Assembly: GCA_038049695.1 (NCBI GenBank)
Contig: CP142455.1
Span: 32,029,501 to 32,093,500 of the forward strand
Direction of reading: 5' to 3'
DNA length: 64,000 nucleotides
From: Cinnamomum chago
Lineage: Eukaryota > Streptophyta > Magnoliopsida > Laurales > Lauraceae
Part shown: positions 1 to 11,990 of the stretch, in pieces
Layout: every line of letters begins with the position of its first letter
Numbering within the stretch: the first letter of the stretch is position 1
The notes under the pieces: generated by a model
Told to the model about the DNA's origin: nothing
Seen by the model: the letters and a program-made list of their open reading frames with translations, nothing else
Databases searched by the model: none
Translations under genes and position numbers: made by a program

Positions 1-2053
1 TAACAAAAAAAACTTTATATAAACACCCCACTAGTGCCCCGCCAAACTACAACATTCACCACTCAACCATAGCACTTCGATGATTTACTCCACACATACA
101 CCATGAATATTAAATAAAAGGGTTCTTCCCTAAATACAATTTTTGTTTCCATGGAAAAAATGGACAAAGAATTGAGTACAGATACTTACACAACTTTCGG
201 TGATGTGCAAAGATGAAGCATTTGCTAGAATGTATATTCAATGTCCATTTGTTGCCACTACAATAAACAAAAAAGACAAACCTCAACAGCAAAGAATATC
301 AATATCATATAATAAAAGTAAGAAGATACCATAGACATCCCAAAGGCAAATGATAACAAGCATTTCAAAACTTCAATTATTGCCATTCAAAAAAGAAATT
401 ACAACTTCAATGATAAATTAATGCCATAATACACAATTGAAAAACACAATTCAAAATGCGACCAAAGAGTTGAATCCGAGTTGAATCCAACAACCATAAG
501 AGGCATTGAATAGAAGGCATAAGTAAATCCAAGACCAAGAAAGAAAGAAACAAAAACCCAAACGTATATTCTCACCTAATAGACACCAATAACACTAACA
601 AACACAAAAGAGAGATGCGGATACAACACCCATTCCCCAAATGAAGGTCATGGATATGGATATTGGTATCCCATCGTAACAAACTATTTTGATATATTTT
701 TATTGTTTTACTTGAAACGTTTTATCTATTCTACCTTTTTTAAGTTTTATAACCTAATTAGTTTTTCTAAAACTTAAGTAGTTTTTTTTTTCTTTTTCCC
801 GGTTGGTAACATGACTCAAACCAACAAGTGCAACCTCAAGGTTGCAATAGTGAGCATGTGCCACAGGCTTTTGAAAGTATACTAAATGTAACGATACTAC
901 TAACTTCATGAAAAAATATTAGAAAGATCATTAACCTTTTATAAGTTGCACTGGACACAGGCAAAGATTTCTAAGTGTCTTAAACAAACATTTCACATTT
1001 CAGGATACTCTAACACTATCTTCGTATATTCAACTTGCAGTAGGATATCTACATTAACATACCGCAAGTTGCGTCATTGAGAGAAACATGTTAAAAATGG
1101 AAAGCAGCTAGCAACCCTTGGTGCCAGACAAGGGTAAAATGCCAAATAAATCTGTGATGTTCCTAGTGAAGATTTTCTCTTTTTCTTTTTAATGCTTCCC
1201 CATGAAAGAGAATCACTTGAAAACAAGTCATCAACTTGTTTAATATAAGAACTCAGTTAAGCCACATGCTGGATACGTTAAATTTGTGACATCTGAGTCA
1301 ACAGGTTCAGTTTGGGTTCATAGACTTTATTCACTGAGCTACATCACGGCCTTGATTAAAAAAAAAGAACATAAATAAAATCTAAGTCATTGCATTGGAA
1401 AAATGGTATAGGTGTTTCACCCATGAACCATGTAGTGGGAACCATTTTCAACTCATCCCAGCCTTGGAACTATTAGAGGATTTAGACACAATTACAAACC
1501 TAACTTGTGAATTTGCACACAAACTTGGCCACATTTGTCTTTAATGGCACATTATGAAAATCATAACCACATATTTCACAAATTGAATCTAGTAGGTTCT
1601 CGCAAATTGGAAACAATTAAATTTTCTTGGTTCTTTCTTCCCAGTAAAGAGGGGAGTTTAGAGAATGTGGAAACCACGCCCACCATATAATACTATCATT
1701 GGAACACAGCTAGTGGAAACACACACTCCAAACTATAGATTATCACTCCACGTCATGATCAGTCCAACAAGATATAAAAGAGCAAGAAAAGATAAATCAT
1801 ATAACTTAAAATGATGGCTAGTTCGTCACTATGATATCTAAGATGATGACAATGCCGATGAGATATAAAAAGAGCTTTGGCGTAAGTTGTAGATAGAGTT
1901 TAAAATAAAAGTAGCCCTAGATAATGCCATCATCAGGAGTTTCCATGCAAATGATTTGTTGTAACCCACAAGGCCTGCCATTGCAAGATATAGACAATTA
2001 ATATTACATGCCCTCTCAATAATACAAGCTCACCAAGATGTCATCCCAGTGGG
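1..2053. other. Intergenic, no gene recognised
   Basis: AT-rich sequence with stops in all frames. I see no conserved protein segment, RNA gene or clear mobile-element end. A CACTACAA string at 256 was considered as a transposon end and rejected. Confidence 0.5.
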
Positions 2054-2107
2054 ACTAAGGAAGTGATATACACTAAGGAAGTGATATACACCAAGGAAGT
2101 GATATAC
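2054..2107. repeat. Three tandem 18-bp units
   Basis: The unit AC(T/C)AAGGAAGTGATATAC starts at 2054, 2072 and 2090. Because 18 is a multiple of three, a reading frame on the minus strand gives a repeated YITSLV peptide, but nothing suggests that it is coding. Confidence 0.85.
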
Positions 2108-2576
2108 ACCAATAGAAACAGTGTTGCACAAACCCATCCATAGATGAAGAGAAAAGAGGTGAAAATGATGGTGAAAGATAGTTTCACACAGTTCATATTT
2201 GAACTCTTTGCAGACAGTACTTGCACTAAAACATCTGCAACACTCCTATCAATATCCTTCATTACATAACAAAGTTCAATACATTGTCCAAAATCAAGAT
2301 GAAATGAATAATGGTCTAGAAAATGTTCAATAAGAAAATGAGGTAATTTGTCTAATGAAATATAAAACTCACCAATAATTCAATAAATCACTTCATAGTT
2401 AATCAAGCATCAGTTAGGCATATATGTGAGGATTTGAGCAAATTTTCTGTGTATCTTAATCTGCAATCAAGGCCAATACAAAACAGAAATTAGAGAAAAA
2501 ATGAGAAAAAGAGGGAAAACCAAACTATAATGCAGATGGTATTTTTCAAAAATATAGAATGAGATGGGTGAGATGG

Positions 2577-3240
2577 GTGAGGGCTACCTCACGTTGGCAG
2601 CAAGGGGACTGGATGGAGGAAGAAAAATAAAGAATGAAAAGAGAGAAAGAAACAAAGAAATGAAATGGGTGAGGAGGGGCTAATCCACGTTGGCAAGCAA
2701 GGGGAAGAAAAGAAAAACAAATCAAGAAAGAAAGAAAGAGAGAAATTGTGGAATGGGTGAGATGGGTGAGGAAGGTGTTGGTCCATGTGGGCAGTGAGTG
2801 AAGAGAGGGGAAAGGAAATAAAGAAAGAAAACAGAGAAAGGGAGATAGAAACAGGGGAGGAAAGGAAGAAAGGAGAAATGGAAAATGGGGGAAATAAAGA
2901 GAGATGGGATGGGCGGGGTTCGCCGGTGGCTAGTGGTGCCGCACGTGAGTCCAGCGGTGACAATGATGGGCTCGGGACGGTGAGGCACCATGGCTGGGTG
3001 AGGGAGAGTTGAGTGGGAAAAATGAGAGGAGATGAGATGAGAGAGTGGAGAAGAGAGAGAAAGCTTGGTGGTCAGTAGCGACGTCGTCCAACGACGGTGG
3101 TAGCGGTGCAGTGAGGAGAGGGAGAATGAGAGGGATGAGAAGATGAGGAGGGGAGAGAGGGCCTGCTGCTATGTTGTGGAGTGGAAATGAAGAATGGAAA
3201 ATGGAGGGGAGGGTTTGACCTAGAGGAAATGGGGTGGGGG
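2577..3240. repeat. Purine-rich tandem modules containing CACGTTGGCA
   Basis: Strongly purine-rich on the plus strand. A module built around CACGTTGGCAGCAAGGGG recurs near 2590, 2685 and 2782, spaced about 95 bp and separated by GAAAGA-type runs. The reverse complement of the same module occurs near 36609, 36722 and 36836. This suggests two inverted copies of one repeat family or of a 5'UTR-like leader. ORFs here are low-complexity and not credible genes. Confidence 0.55.
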
Positions 3241-3654
3241 GTGTTACACTTGGGTTAAGGGGGGTATGATGGGAATGAGGTTAGGTGGGTTCACATGGTA
3301 TAAAATTGGGGGAGGGTTTGACTTTGGGATATTAATAAAATAAGCTTAGGTGGGTTTGGGCCAGGTCAGGTTTTGGGTCGGGTTCGAGGGTCCGGATTGA
3401 GGTTTTGGGTTGGGTTCAGGTCAGGTTTTGGGGACCCATTTTGGTTTATTGAAAAATGACGGAGGATGCGGGCCTTTATTTGACTGAAAGGGTGACTTAA
3501 TGAACAACTGGCTTTAGGCGTCGATTAATCCCGCATCCTGGAGTCGTTAATCGTGTGTTTTGACATAGTGTACAAAAGATTAGTATAAGTAAAGATTTTT
3601 TGACTTCCGATTCGAACTTTAAATCTAAAAAAATTGAATTAAAAGCCCATTAAT
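3241..3654. other. Intergenic, G-rich then AT-rich, nothing recognised
   Basis: A GGGTTTGGG/GGTCAGGTTTTGGG-rich stretch (about 3345-3440) is followed by AT-rich sequence. No gene or element boundary is seen. Confidence 0.4.
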
Positions 3655-3910
3655 CAACAATCCCTTTGTTTCTTTCAGTGACCCACAACAAGCCCGCCAG
3701 CACGAAATTTAGATCTTTCAGTAACAAGTTTGTACTTGTTACCCAAAATTTTGTCTTTCAGTGACAAAATTTTATCACCGAATCTCCTCTTTATTTGGCA
3801 CCTTGGTTAAAGCTTTTTCGTGACAAGCAAAAAAAAAAAAATTGTCACCTTCGTGTACGTTCCGTGTCAACATTGATTTTTTGTCACCAATGGTGTTTTT
3901 TGTTGTAGTG
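3655..3910. mobile_element. Right end of a CACTA-like (CMC/EnSpm) DNA transposon
   Basis: The segment ends in TTTTTTGTTGTAGTG at 3910, whose reverse complement begins CACTACAACAAAAAA, the type of terminus used by CACTA elements. Upstream are repeated subterminal motifs of the kind TCAGTGACAAAATTTT, CGTGACAAGC and TTGTCACCAATGG. It abuts an LTR fragment starting at 3911, so it may have inserted into that LTR. No matching left end or 3-bp duplication could be confirmed. Confidence 0.45.
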
Positions 3911-5375
3911 ATGATAGCTCACTCAACACTCATAAATAGCTCCTACCAGTGATGATCAGTCAACAGGCTGAGCTTAGAACAACTGAGTGAATGTTCGTGC
4001 CAACTTAGGAAATCAAGGTACAGGTCTGTGTCTGTCTAGGCTTGCCTTGCGTGAGCAAGGTCTTATCAAATCCATAAGAGGTCCAAGTACCAATCATTGG
4101 GTCCATACTAAGGCCCACCAAGCCGTGGCCTTAGTTTAATAGTCAAGGAGAGATCATCATTCTCAATCCAACATCAAACAATCCATACTCATCCAAAATG
4201 AGTTACAAGTCCCATCACAACCACCTCTCCATCCTAGCGCTCAAATATACAACTTAGGCCGTAGGAGGGCTCACCTAGACATAGACACGGGTCAAATTCC
4301 TCCAAACTACATCACCAGATCACCTCTATGAAGTCCTAGGTTCAGGTCCTTCATTTTCTTATTTAATTAACAGGTATAAAGCAATGACAAGGACATAAGA
4401 GTGACATTAATGTAATAAGTGAAATAAACTCCAAGTAATTGAATCAAAGGGAATATCAAAGGTCCAATCCTAAGTAATGGCCCACATTCAGGTCCAGGTC
4501 CATTTCAGTTAATAGGAACCCTAAATGAAGTTTCAAATGCCAAAAATACTATATTTGGTGCTCCTGAAGTTACGGGCATCTTCGACGACATTTCAGGATC
4601 AAATCGACCTCAAATCTAAACCCTAGACCTTACTTAGTGGCCCCACAAGTCAAGGTTGAGCCACACCATTGACTCGTGCTTGGCACATCAATGAAGTCTC
4701 TTTGGATGGTCAATGGGTCCCTACCCAAAATAATTTCCCTCCTTAAAAATAAGTCAAGAATCTAATTGAATTAATAATATAACTAAGGTATTTATCCTAA
4801 TTTTCTAGAAACCAAAAAAGGAGGCAAGGTGTACACTATTTAACAATTCCAAGCTCTGTAGCATAAATGAGGCCACACTTTCCCATACACCCTAGACCAC
4901 CTAACTCCTCATTAGAAAAACAAGTGCCCAGGTCAACTACTCTCCATCCACTCACATGTCCAGCCATCACTCTCTCCCTTTTGTTATTTCTATTCATGAC
5001 AAGTGTAGGCTACCAGGTCATCATGTCACTACTTTTCCCCTACTCTCACTGACCACTGGACCACACACTCAACTCTCCTTTTCTTTATCCATAAGACACG
5101 TTCTGCAACTACAACAAAAATATTCCAGACAGAAACGAGCTTCTTGCCTGGGACTTGTTGTCTACAACGATCATGGGCCCCACTTATCCAGGCACAGAAA
5201 AGGCTCTACCAACTAGGTCGCCCAGGCCTATACGGCCAGATGACCGGCCTAGATGGTGATCAACCACTCAGTGGGTCCCGCCATGGTCTGATATTAAAAA
5301 CAGAAAACCCCCTAGTGAAAGACGCCCAGTAAAGTGTAAACCTAAGATGTGGGACCAAATGGGACCCAATCCCCA
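3911..5375 (-). mobile_element. Truncated Ty3-type LTR fragment (same family as the 7086-11145 LTR)
   Basis: From ATGATAGCTCACTCAACACT at 3911 to about 5375 this sequence runs parallel to roughly 7920-9919 of the downstream solo LTR, including the AGTCCTAGGTTCAGGTCCTT and CGCCATGGTCTGAT segments. About 500 bp is missing, in the part that carries GGTCGACC palindromes in the complete LTR. Both ends are cut: a CACTA-like end on the left and a miniature LTR element on the right. Confidence 0.75.
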
Positions 5376-5659
5376 CACTTTCCTCTCTATAGTCGATGTG
5401 GGACTCCGGGGCATCACATTCCCGCCCACGGCAGGGGACCCACACTCGAACTAGTCAAGAGTCGGCTCTGATACTATTTGTCACGCCCCACCCTTTACGT
5501 ATGCATGATATTATCCGTTTTGGCCCACGAGCCTCACGGTTTTGTTCTTGATGGGCCTCAACCCATCAAAAGGCCTCATGCAAGGTAAGGGTGTAAGCTC
5601 TACATATAACCCCATTCACTTTCCTCTCTATAGTCGATGTAGGACTCCAGGGCGTCACA
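5376..5659 (-). mobile_element. Miniature LTR element (TRIM-like), left LTR truncated
   Basis: A complete short LTR lies at 5479-5659 (plus-strand ends TGTCACGCCCC and GGGCGTCACA, 181 bp). A partial second copy at 5376-5418 shares TTTCCTCTCTATAGTCGATG and the end. Only 60 bp lies between them. Read on the minus strand this contains AATAGTATCAGAGCC (primer-binding site for initiator Met tRNA) next to one LTR and a purine tract GGGCGGGAA next to the other. LTR, primer site, tiny interior, purine tract and LTR is the layout of TRIM elements. It has no coding capacity. Confidence 0.65.
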
Positions 5660-6421
5660 TAGGGAGACTTGGAAGTCCTTGGCTTGTCCTTGGAAGCTTG
5701 CACAATGGTGGCCGAGAGGTGATCGAGTAAGAGAAAAGGAAAAGTAGAGATGAAGAGGAGATGGGGAGATGGGGAAAAGAGGGTTAAAAAAGATGATGAT
5801 GGGGATCTTGGAAGCTTGAGGGAGACCTTGGTTGGCTTAGAAACCTTTGGGGGAGATTGAGCTTGGTGATAAGGGAAGAGGGGGAGAAGTAGAGAAGAGA
5901 GGTGAAGGAGAAGAATGAGGAAAATGAGGCTTAAAGAGGGTTTTAGGGTTCTTATGGAGATAGTTTAAGGATTTGCAACTAAGGCCTAAGGGTCAAAGGA
6001 TTTATAACAATGTCCTTTGACCATTAGGTATGAGCTCATATGGGGGTCTTGGGTCAAAGTGAAATGGGTTTAGGGACCAAAATAAAGATGGGTCTCTAGA
6101 TGAGTTTTGGGTCATGAGTCATAATGGGTCCAACATAAAGAATGTCATGCATGATGAAACTACTCAATGCACCTAATTTGGATGCAAAACTAAATTAATA
6201 CTACCAATCTTAATTAATTAGGCTAACCCACCTATTTAAGGCAAGGGGCGTACAAACCCCTCTTTTCTTTCTTGGTAAAGATTGATAATGAGAATAATAT
6301 ACAATCTAGCATACCGTAAACCCTTTAACCACAGTGTCATTATGTTGAAGGGCTTCTCTAATTGCATGAGAGTTGTTAAGGTCCATCCAAGTATGTGTAG
6401 CATAACTCAAGATAGATCAAC
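5660..6421. other. Intergenic; purine-rich then AT-rich, possible old LTR debris
   Basis: No gene is recognised. The GA-rich block (5700-5930) and the segment ending GGCAAGGGGCGTACA (6240-6256) resemble parts of LTRs elsewhere in the window, but no boundaries could be set. Confidence 0.35.
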
Positions 6422-6587
6422 ACTAATCACAGCATCCCATGCAATAAATTTTTTTGTTGGTGTATACATACCAATTCTAGAACACCCCACTTTGGACCAC
6501 CCGAACTAATCACAGCATCCCATGCAATAAATGTTTTTGTTGGTGTATACATACCAATTCTAGAACACCCCACTTTGGACCACTTTG
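6422..6587. repeat. Tandem duplication, 83-bp period
   Basis: ACTAATCACAGCATCCCATG starts at 6422 and again at 6505. Both units run through GGTGTATACATACCAATTCT to CACTTTGGACCAC and are nearly identical, so the duplication is young. Confidence 0.9.
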
Positions 6588-7080
6588 TTCGGGTGCCAAG
6601 TCAGTCATGTCATCTTTTTGGGACCCAGTGGGTTAATTCAGCTTCGGAATGTTGCTCCTTTCTAGAACATGCATAAATGAACGATCGAAAAATGATGTTG
6701 GTGCAGCGTTGTTTTCACCTAATCATCCAACTTAACTAGCTCGATCGAGTCTTATTAAGTCTAGAACTCATTAGAAATTTGTGATGCCGTTTACAAGAGC
6801 CCAGCAATTAGAAATCTACATTGTTGGGCTTGTTTGGATGCACAAGACGATACAAGAAAATAATATTTTATAGAATATAAAATTTCAATTTTTAATGAAA
6901 AACATATTATGCGTCTGATAACCTAAGAAAAATATGAAGAAAATATCATTTTCTTTCAAAAAGTTCAATACTTTTCCTGCAACTTTTCCTTGTAGAAAAC
7001 TTTCTGCAATAGAAAAATCTTTGAAAATGAGGTTTACAAAGTGGTAGAGTAAGCAAAAGAACTTCACCAAATCTATCATG

Positions 7081-7085
7081 ATGTA
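7081..7085. repeat. Target-site duplication ATGTA (left) of the solo LTR
   Basis: Identical to 11146-11150, directly adjoining the TG and CA ends of the LTR. Confidence 0.93.
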
Positions 7086-7414
7086 TGTAACGCCCCAATT
7101 CCGGATACCGAGAAAGTCGTCAGAATATCCGAAGTTTGCGCGCTACTTCCCGGAAAATCCGAGAACTTCCAAGATCGTAGGTCCGCAGTGAGGTCCAATT
7201 TAAAACTTTTGAACAATGTAATATCAACGGTTAAATTGCGGAAGCATATGAAGTAAAACGGAAGCAATAGGTATCATGATATATCAAGTATGAGCGGAAC
7301 TGTGATCCAGTTTAAAAGTGTCAATTGATAAGAACGAAAATTAATTATATCTTTGACTACTTCCCAACTCACTACAAAAATTCGCTCAAAACCCAAACAA
7401 AGATAAGCACTCAA

Positions 7415-7538
7415 AGGCCGGGTACTGGCTCTCCACCCTCCGGCTCAACATCTGAGTCGGCCGATCTCCAACCGTAATCTCCAGCTACATGCGTCTCTAC
7501 GAGCGCAAGCGCATCCTCCTCGTACTCGGGGTCGAGAC
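7415..7538 (-). other. Short acidic open frame in the LTR after an acceptor-like TGCTTAG
   Basis: On the minus strand TTGGTGCTTAG is followed by a frame beginning G-L-D-P-E-Y-E-E-D-A and including VAGDYGW, then acidic residues and a stop. The same frame is open in the LTRs at 39299 and 47481, with NPDYEDDA and VAGDYGW in equivalent places. The frame is conserved despite much nucleotide divergence, which hints at selection. It has no ATG of its own, so it would need splicing or readthrough. Function unknown. Confidence 0.4.
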
Positions 7539-8766
7539 CTAAGCACCAAGATGGGTCAGATCCAAGGATCTGGCAAGATACAATATACAAATAACATAGG
7601 ATGTATGCATCAAAAGAGTAGAGACGGTCATAAGATTAATCAGAGTAACAATGATACATAATCTAGGCAATTGTGCAAGTTAAACATTTAGAATCAATTG
7701 ATTAAGGTAAGCTATTCTAGTAGTACAACGTGGCACATTCACACAAGCTGGATGCCGCGGGATATTATGCCACGACCCTCCCATACTGAACACAGTTGCG
7801 GTGGGGAATCTCACCAGTGCTGGGGATAACTAACCCCGCAAAACACTCATCAATCTCATACACTCATCACTCAAAGACCGGACTCGGTATCACACCGTCC
7901 GTCTAAAACACAGCTCATCATGATAGCTCACTCAACACTCATAAATAGCTCCTACTAGTGATGATCAGTCAACAGGCTGAGCTTAAAACAACTGAGTGAA
8001 TGTTCGTGCCGACTCAAAGGAATACAAATACAGGCCTGTGTCTGTCTAGGCTTGCCTTGCGCGAGCAAGGTTCTAACAAGTCCCTAAGAGGTCCAAGTAC
8101 CAATCATTGGGTCCATACTAAGGCCCACCAAGCATGGCCTTAGTCTAAATAGACCAGGAGAGATCTCTAATCTCAATCCAACATCAAACAATCCACACTC
8201 ATCCAAAATGAGTTACAACTCTAATCACAACAACCTCTTCATCCTAGGGTTCATACATACAACTTAGGCCGTATGAGGGCCCACCTAAACACAAACACGG
8301 GTCAAATTCCTCCAAACTGTATCACCAGGTCACCTCTAGGAAGTCCTAGGTTCAGGTCCTTCATTTTTCATTTAATTAACAGGTTTATAACAGGAACAAG
8401 GATATAAGAGAAGTACAATGTATAATAACCTCCCAAGCAATAGAATCAAATGGAATAAAGCAAGGGTCCAACCTAGGTAATGGTCCACTCTCAGATTCAG
8501 GGCCTCATCAGATAATTGGATCCCTAACTGCAGTCTCAGATGCCAAAATGTTATATTTGGTGCTCCTGAAGTTATGGACATCTTTGACTACGTTTAAGGG
8601 TTGAATCACTAACAATTCCAATCCCTAAACCCAACTTGGTGGTCCCCACGAGTCAAGGTCGAGCCACACCATTGACTCGTGCTTGGCACATTGATGGAAG
8701 TTCATTTGGATGGTCAATGGGCCCCACAATCGATCAATCATAAAATAAAGGCTAAACTCACAACTT

Positions 8767-8926
8767 AGTGTTCATGGTGTGGCAGGTCGACCTGGCAAGG
8801 GTCGGTTGCCGGGTCGATTTGCTCCACGGGAATCAAAGTTGGGACTTGGTTTGGATTCTGGAATTTCCAGTGTACCCGATAGACCAGGTGGTTAGCCAGT
8901 CGATCTGGTACACAAGTGTACCTAAA
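8767..8926. repeat. Degenerate GGTCGACC palindrome pairs
   Basis: Two decayed pairs occur: AGGTCGACCT with GGGTCGATTT near 8783-8820, and CAGTGTACCCGATAGACC with CAGTCGATCTGGTACACAAG near 8869-8925. They sit at the same relative place in the LTR as the six-pair array at 41040-41571. Confidence 0.6.
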
Positions 8927-10500
8927 TCAACAGATTCCAGGACAAATCTCAACTTCTGCACTAAAGTCTAGGTCTGATGGAAAATCCAGGTCATATACAA
9001 ACTATTCTAATTGGGTTCTTAAAATACTCGGGGCTTATTCAAATTATAAAATCTACTGTAATTTTGAAAAGTATAAATCTTAAGGGTCCAAACTCAATTT
9101 AGGTTCATTAAAGACTAAGGGATCTATAATTTCTAATTTTTAAAATTAATGAGGTCAAGAAATATTATAAAAGTAGCATGTTGATTCCCCCTCCAAAGTA
9201 ATTTAAGAATTAATTTGGGTTAATTAAAATAGCTATGGTCTTAATCCTAATTTTCTAGAACTAAAAGGATCACTCACCTAATTAAACATAAAATGGGTAA
9301 AGTACAAAATGAAAGTTTCAATGGTTTCTCATACACCCTCATACTACCAGACCACTTATTCCCTAAAGTTTTGTAACATGGTGAGGACCACTCTTTCCAT
9401 TTCTATTAATATCAGGTCCCTAGGTCACACACACAGAACTCAGAAAAAAAAAAGGAGGTAACATAAACAAAGGTAGGTGGCTATAGCTTTTCCCTACTCC
9501 CACAATATTAATTTCATAATCTGTCACATGGTGAAGGCTACACTATCTCATGCACACACAGAACACTATACCTACACTCAACTCCTCATTCCCTCTTATC
9601 CATACACGTCATCAGCATCCTCTCTTCACTCACACAACACAGAACGTGGATCTGTGATAGAACTTCCAACACAGAAAACAGTCGCCTCGCCTGGGATATA
9701 GTGAACTCAAAAATCGTGGGCCCCCATTGGACAGGGTCCAGATCAGGCCTCCCCATCTAGGTCGCCCAGGGCCATACGGCCAGATGACCTGCCCAGATTG
9801 TGATCAATCACTCCGTGGGCCCCGCCATGGTCTGATTTACAAAAATAAAAACCCCCTGTGTGTTTAACGCCCGAACTATGCAATCCTAAGATGTGAGGCC
9901 AGATGGGATCTAATCCCCACGGGTCCACCACCATCAGGTGCGCCCCTGGGTTCACTATCAGATGTGGGGATCCGATCCACCATTGGGTCATCTAGTGGGT
10001 CCCACCTTTCACTGATACAAAACTGATTTTCTTTTCCCTTAAAGCTCGTCCTCTACTGATCAAGCTATTAGATGGTGGGCCAGGGGTGTCCAATCCCTAT
10101 GGGACCACCTCCTCTAGGGTCGCCCGTGGGTCCCCCATCGGATCCACAAATCGGATGGGCCATCAGGTGGCCCACCTGGGCCTCGGTCTCAACGGAAGAA
10201 ACCAATCTCTCACTATTACGTTTGCAGAGACCTGTTACAATAACTCAACCTCTGGATTTCCCTTCAACCCATCTACCATCCATCATATAAACATTAACAA
10301 ATAGAAAGAGAAACACTTCTATAACCATCATCCAACATCAAACCGGGGCATTGACCTTCCAAATAAAATAACTCATCCATCAAATGGCCAAAAATCCAAA
10401 AGACAAGCTCAAAGGAGAGATCTAAACATATAATTACACAACCGAATTGAAATTGCAAAATCAAGAGAAAGAAATCATGCATTCTATGATGTTAGCATAG

Positions 10501-10517
10501 GGTACTTGCCTTGACAG
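10501..10517 (-). promoter_or_regulatory. GC-type 5' splice donor motif AG|GCAAGT in the LTR
   Basis: The minus strand reads TCAAG|GCAAGTACC with the intron's first base at 10509. AG|GCAAGT is the consensus for GC-AG introns. The same motif is at 41874, 50029, 26073 and 63956 in the other Ty3-type LTRs. Paired with the acceptor at 7539-7540 it predicts a 2971-nt intron. No transcript evidence is available. Confidence 0.45.
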
Positions 10518-11148
10518 AAATGAAAGGTTGTAGAGAGAGAGATGAGAGAACTAAGCCAATAAGAGGAAATCCAGCTCCTATGGTCTTCTCAATCACAAAA
10601 CCAGCCCAAATCTCAGATCTAGAAGAGAAATAGGTGATGATCAAGATAGAGAGAAAAACAAGTTGTGGCTGGTGATTGTGGGTCTTCTCCTTCTTCTACT
10701 TAGATTTCTAGAGTGAGAGAGAGAGAGAGAGAGAGAAAAGAGAGGGGAATTGGGGAAGATGAACAGTAGCTAGTGTTTGGCTTGGGAAATGTGTAGTATT
10801 TATAAGTTAGGGATTTGGGCTAGGGACTAAAATACCCTTTTTGTTTGCATAGGATTAGGGTTAGGGTAGAGGGTATTGTAGTCTTTAGGGGAAGGTTCTA
10901 GAAGATTTTCTAGTGGATACCTTGTAAATACTAACTTCTAGCTAGGGCCTCTAACTCACTAATCCTAGAAATTGCAAAAGACCCCTATTAACTCTATTAT
11001 TAACACAACTAGACTAATCTAACTAAAACTTAGGAAAGTACATAACTACCCTTACTAACCCATTAATTAGTATAATTAGCTAATATACTCTATTAAATTG
11101 TATTAAAAATTCAAATTGAGGGCCCACAAGGAATGGGGCCTCACAATG

Positions 11149-11409
11149 TACTTGTTTACATGTATGGTAAAATAAAGTAAAGGCAAAGCTCACATCATGG
11201 TAAAGGTGAGGTAATGTAAATATGAGATAAAGTATATGATGAAGAAAAGTGGGAGAGAGTGGGAAAGTAGTTTCCTTTTGTTTGACTTTACTTTATCACA
11301 CTTTACTGTAGTTTATATGTTAAAGAAAAAGTGACACGTGATAAAATTTATGCTAAAAAAGTGGCGGCTAGACTTGACTTTACAACAATACATTTTCATC
11401 TAAACATGT
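11149..11409. mobile_element. Small MITE-like element, copy 1
   Basis: It begins near CTTGTTTACATGTATGGTAA and ends near CATCTAAACATG (imperfect inverted ends). The interior is rich in GGTAAAGTAA-type strings. It is similar to the next element at 11442-11702, including a shared GTAAAGTAGTT...CTTT core. Family not certain. Confidence 0.45.
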
Positions 11410-11441
11410 TGACGGGATAATATGTCACATGTTGGTCAATG

Positions 11442-11702
11442 CATGTTTGTTTATATGTGTGGTAAAGTAAAATAATATTGATGTCAAATCATGGTAAAAG
11501 ATGAGGTAAAGTAAGGTAAGATGAAGTATGTGGTGAAGTAAAGTAAGAGAGAGAGAGAGAGTTGTAAAGTAGTTGCCCTTTTATTGACTTAATTACTTTA
11601 CTACAAATTACATAGTTTTATGTGATAAAGAAAAGTGGCTTAATTATGGTTAAAATGGCGGTTGAATTTTATTTTATCCCACTACTTTTACATCCAGACA
11701 TG
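11442..11702. mobile_element. Small MITE-like element, copy 2
   Basis: Starts GCATGTTTGTTTATATG and ends ACATCCAGACATG. The interior matches copy 1 in order and spacing, including the AGAGAGAGAG run and a GTGATAAAGAAAAGTGGC-like segment. Two tandem copies of one non-coding element are the simplest reading. Confidence 0.45.
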
Positions 11703-11990
11703 GTAATTATATATAAATTAAGTATTTAATAAAAAAACTATTCTAATAATGAGCTTTACTATGATCAATAACATTAATTAACTTGTTGTTATTTAGATTT
11801 TCTTAATATATATTAAAATCATAGTACCTTCCAAAAAAATCAATTTAAAATTTGTGATATTCTTCAAAAGTCGCCAAACAATAAATATATTATAATATTT
11901 AAACATTACACTATTCTATTCTATACTATTTTATTCTTGCAATATTTAAGTCCATAAATATTACATTCTATAAACATCCAAATGGGCCCT

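Larger units (their letters stand above)
7086..11145 (-). mobile_element. Solo LTR of a Ty3/gypsy element, 4060 bp
   Basis: Plus-strand ends are TGTAACGCCCCAATTCCGG and GGGGCCTCACA, matching the ends of the LTR pair at 39299 and 47481. It is flanked by a perfect 5-bp duplication ATGTA (7081-7085 and 11146-11150). No primer site, polypurine tract or coding region adjoins it, so it is a solo LTR left by LTR-LTR recombination. By homology it is oriented on the minus strand (TGTGAGGCC is the 5' end). Longer and clearly diverged relative to the 39-50 kb LTRs. It carries degenerate GGTCGACC palindromes (8767-8926), a GC-type splice donor motif (10509) and an acceptor-like TTAG with an acidic frame downstream (7538). 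Confidence 0.93.
6826..11990. mobile_element. Candidate AT-rich MITE-like element, split by the solo LTR
   Basis: GGGCTTGTTTGGATG at 6826 pairs as an imperfect terminal inverted repeat with CATCCAAATGGGCCC at 11975. The AT-rich arms (6841-7085 and 11703-11974) would be contiguous once the LTR (7086-11145) and the two small elements at 11149-11702 are removed. No convincing 8-bp target duplication was found, so the assignment to a hAT-type MITE is tentative. Confidence 0.4.

Noticed and set aside
256..275. CACTACAATAAACAAAAAAG as the left end of the CACTA element ending at 3910
   Set aside because: No matching 3-bp duplication (TGC against ATG), and the left flank is not LTR sequence as it should be if the element interrupted the 3911 LTR fragment.
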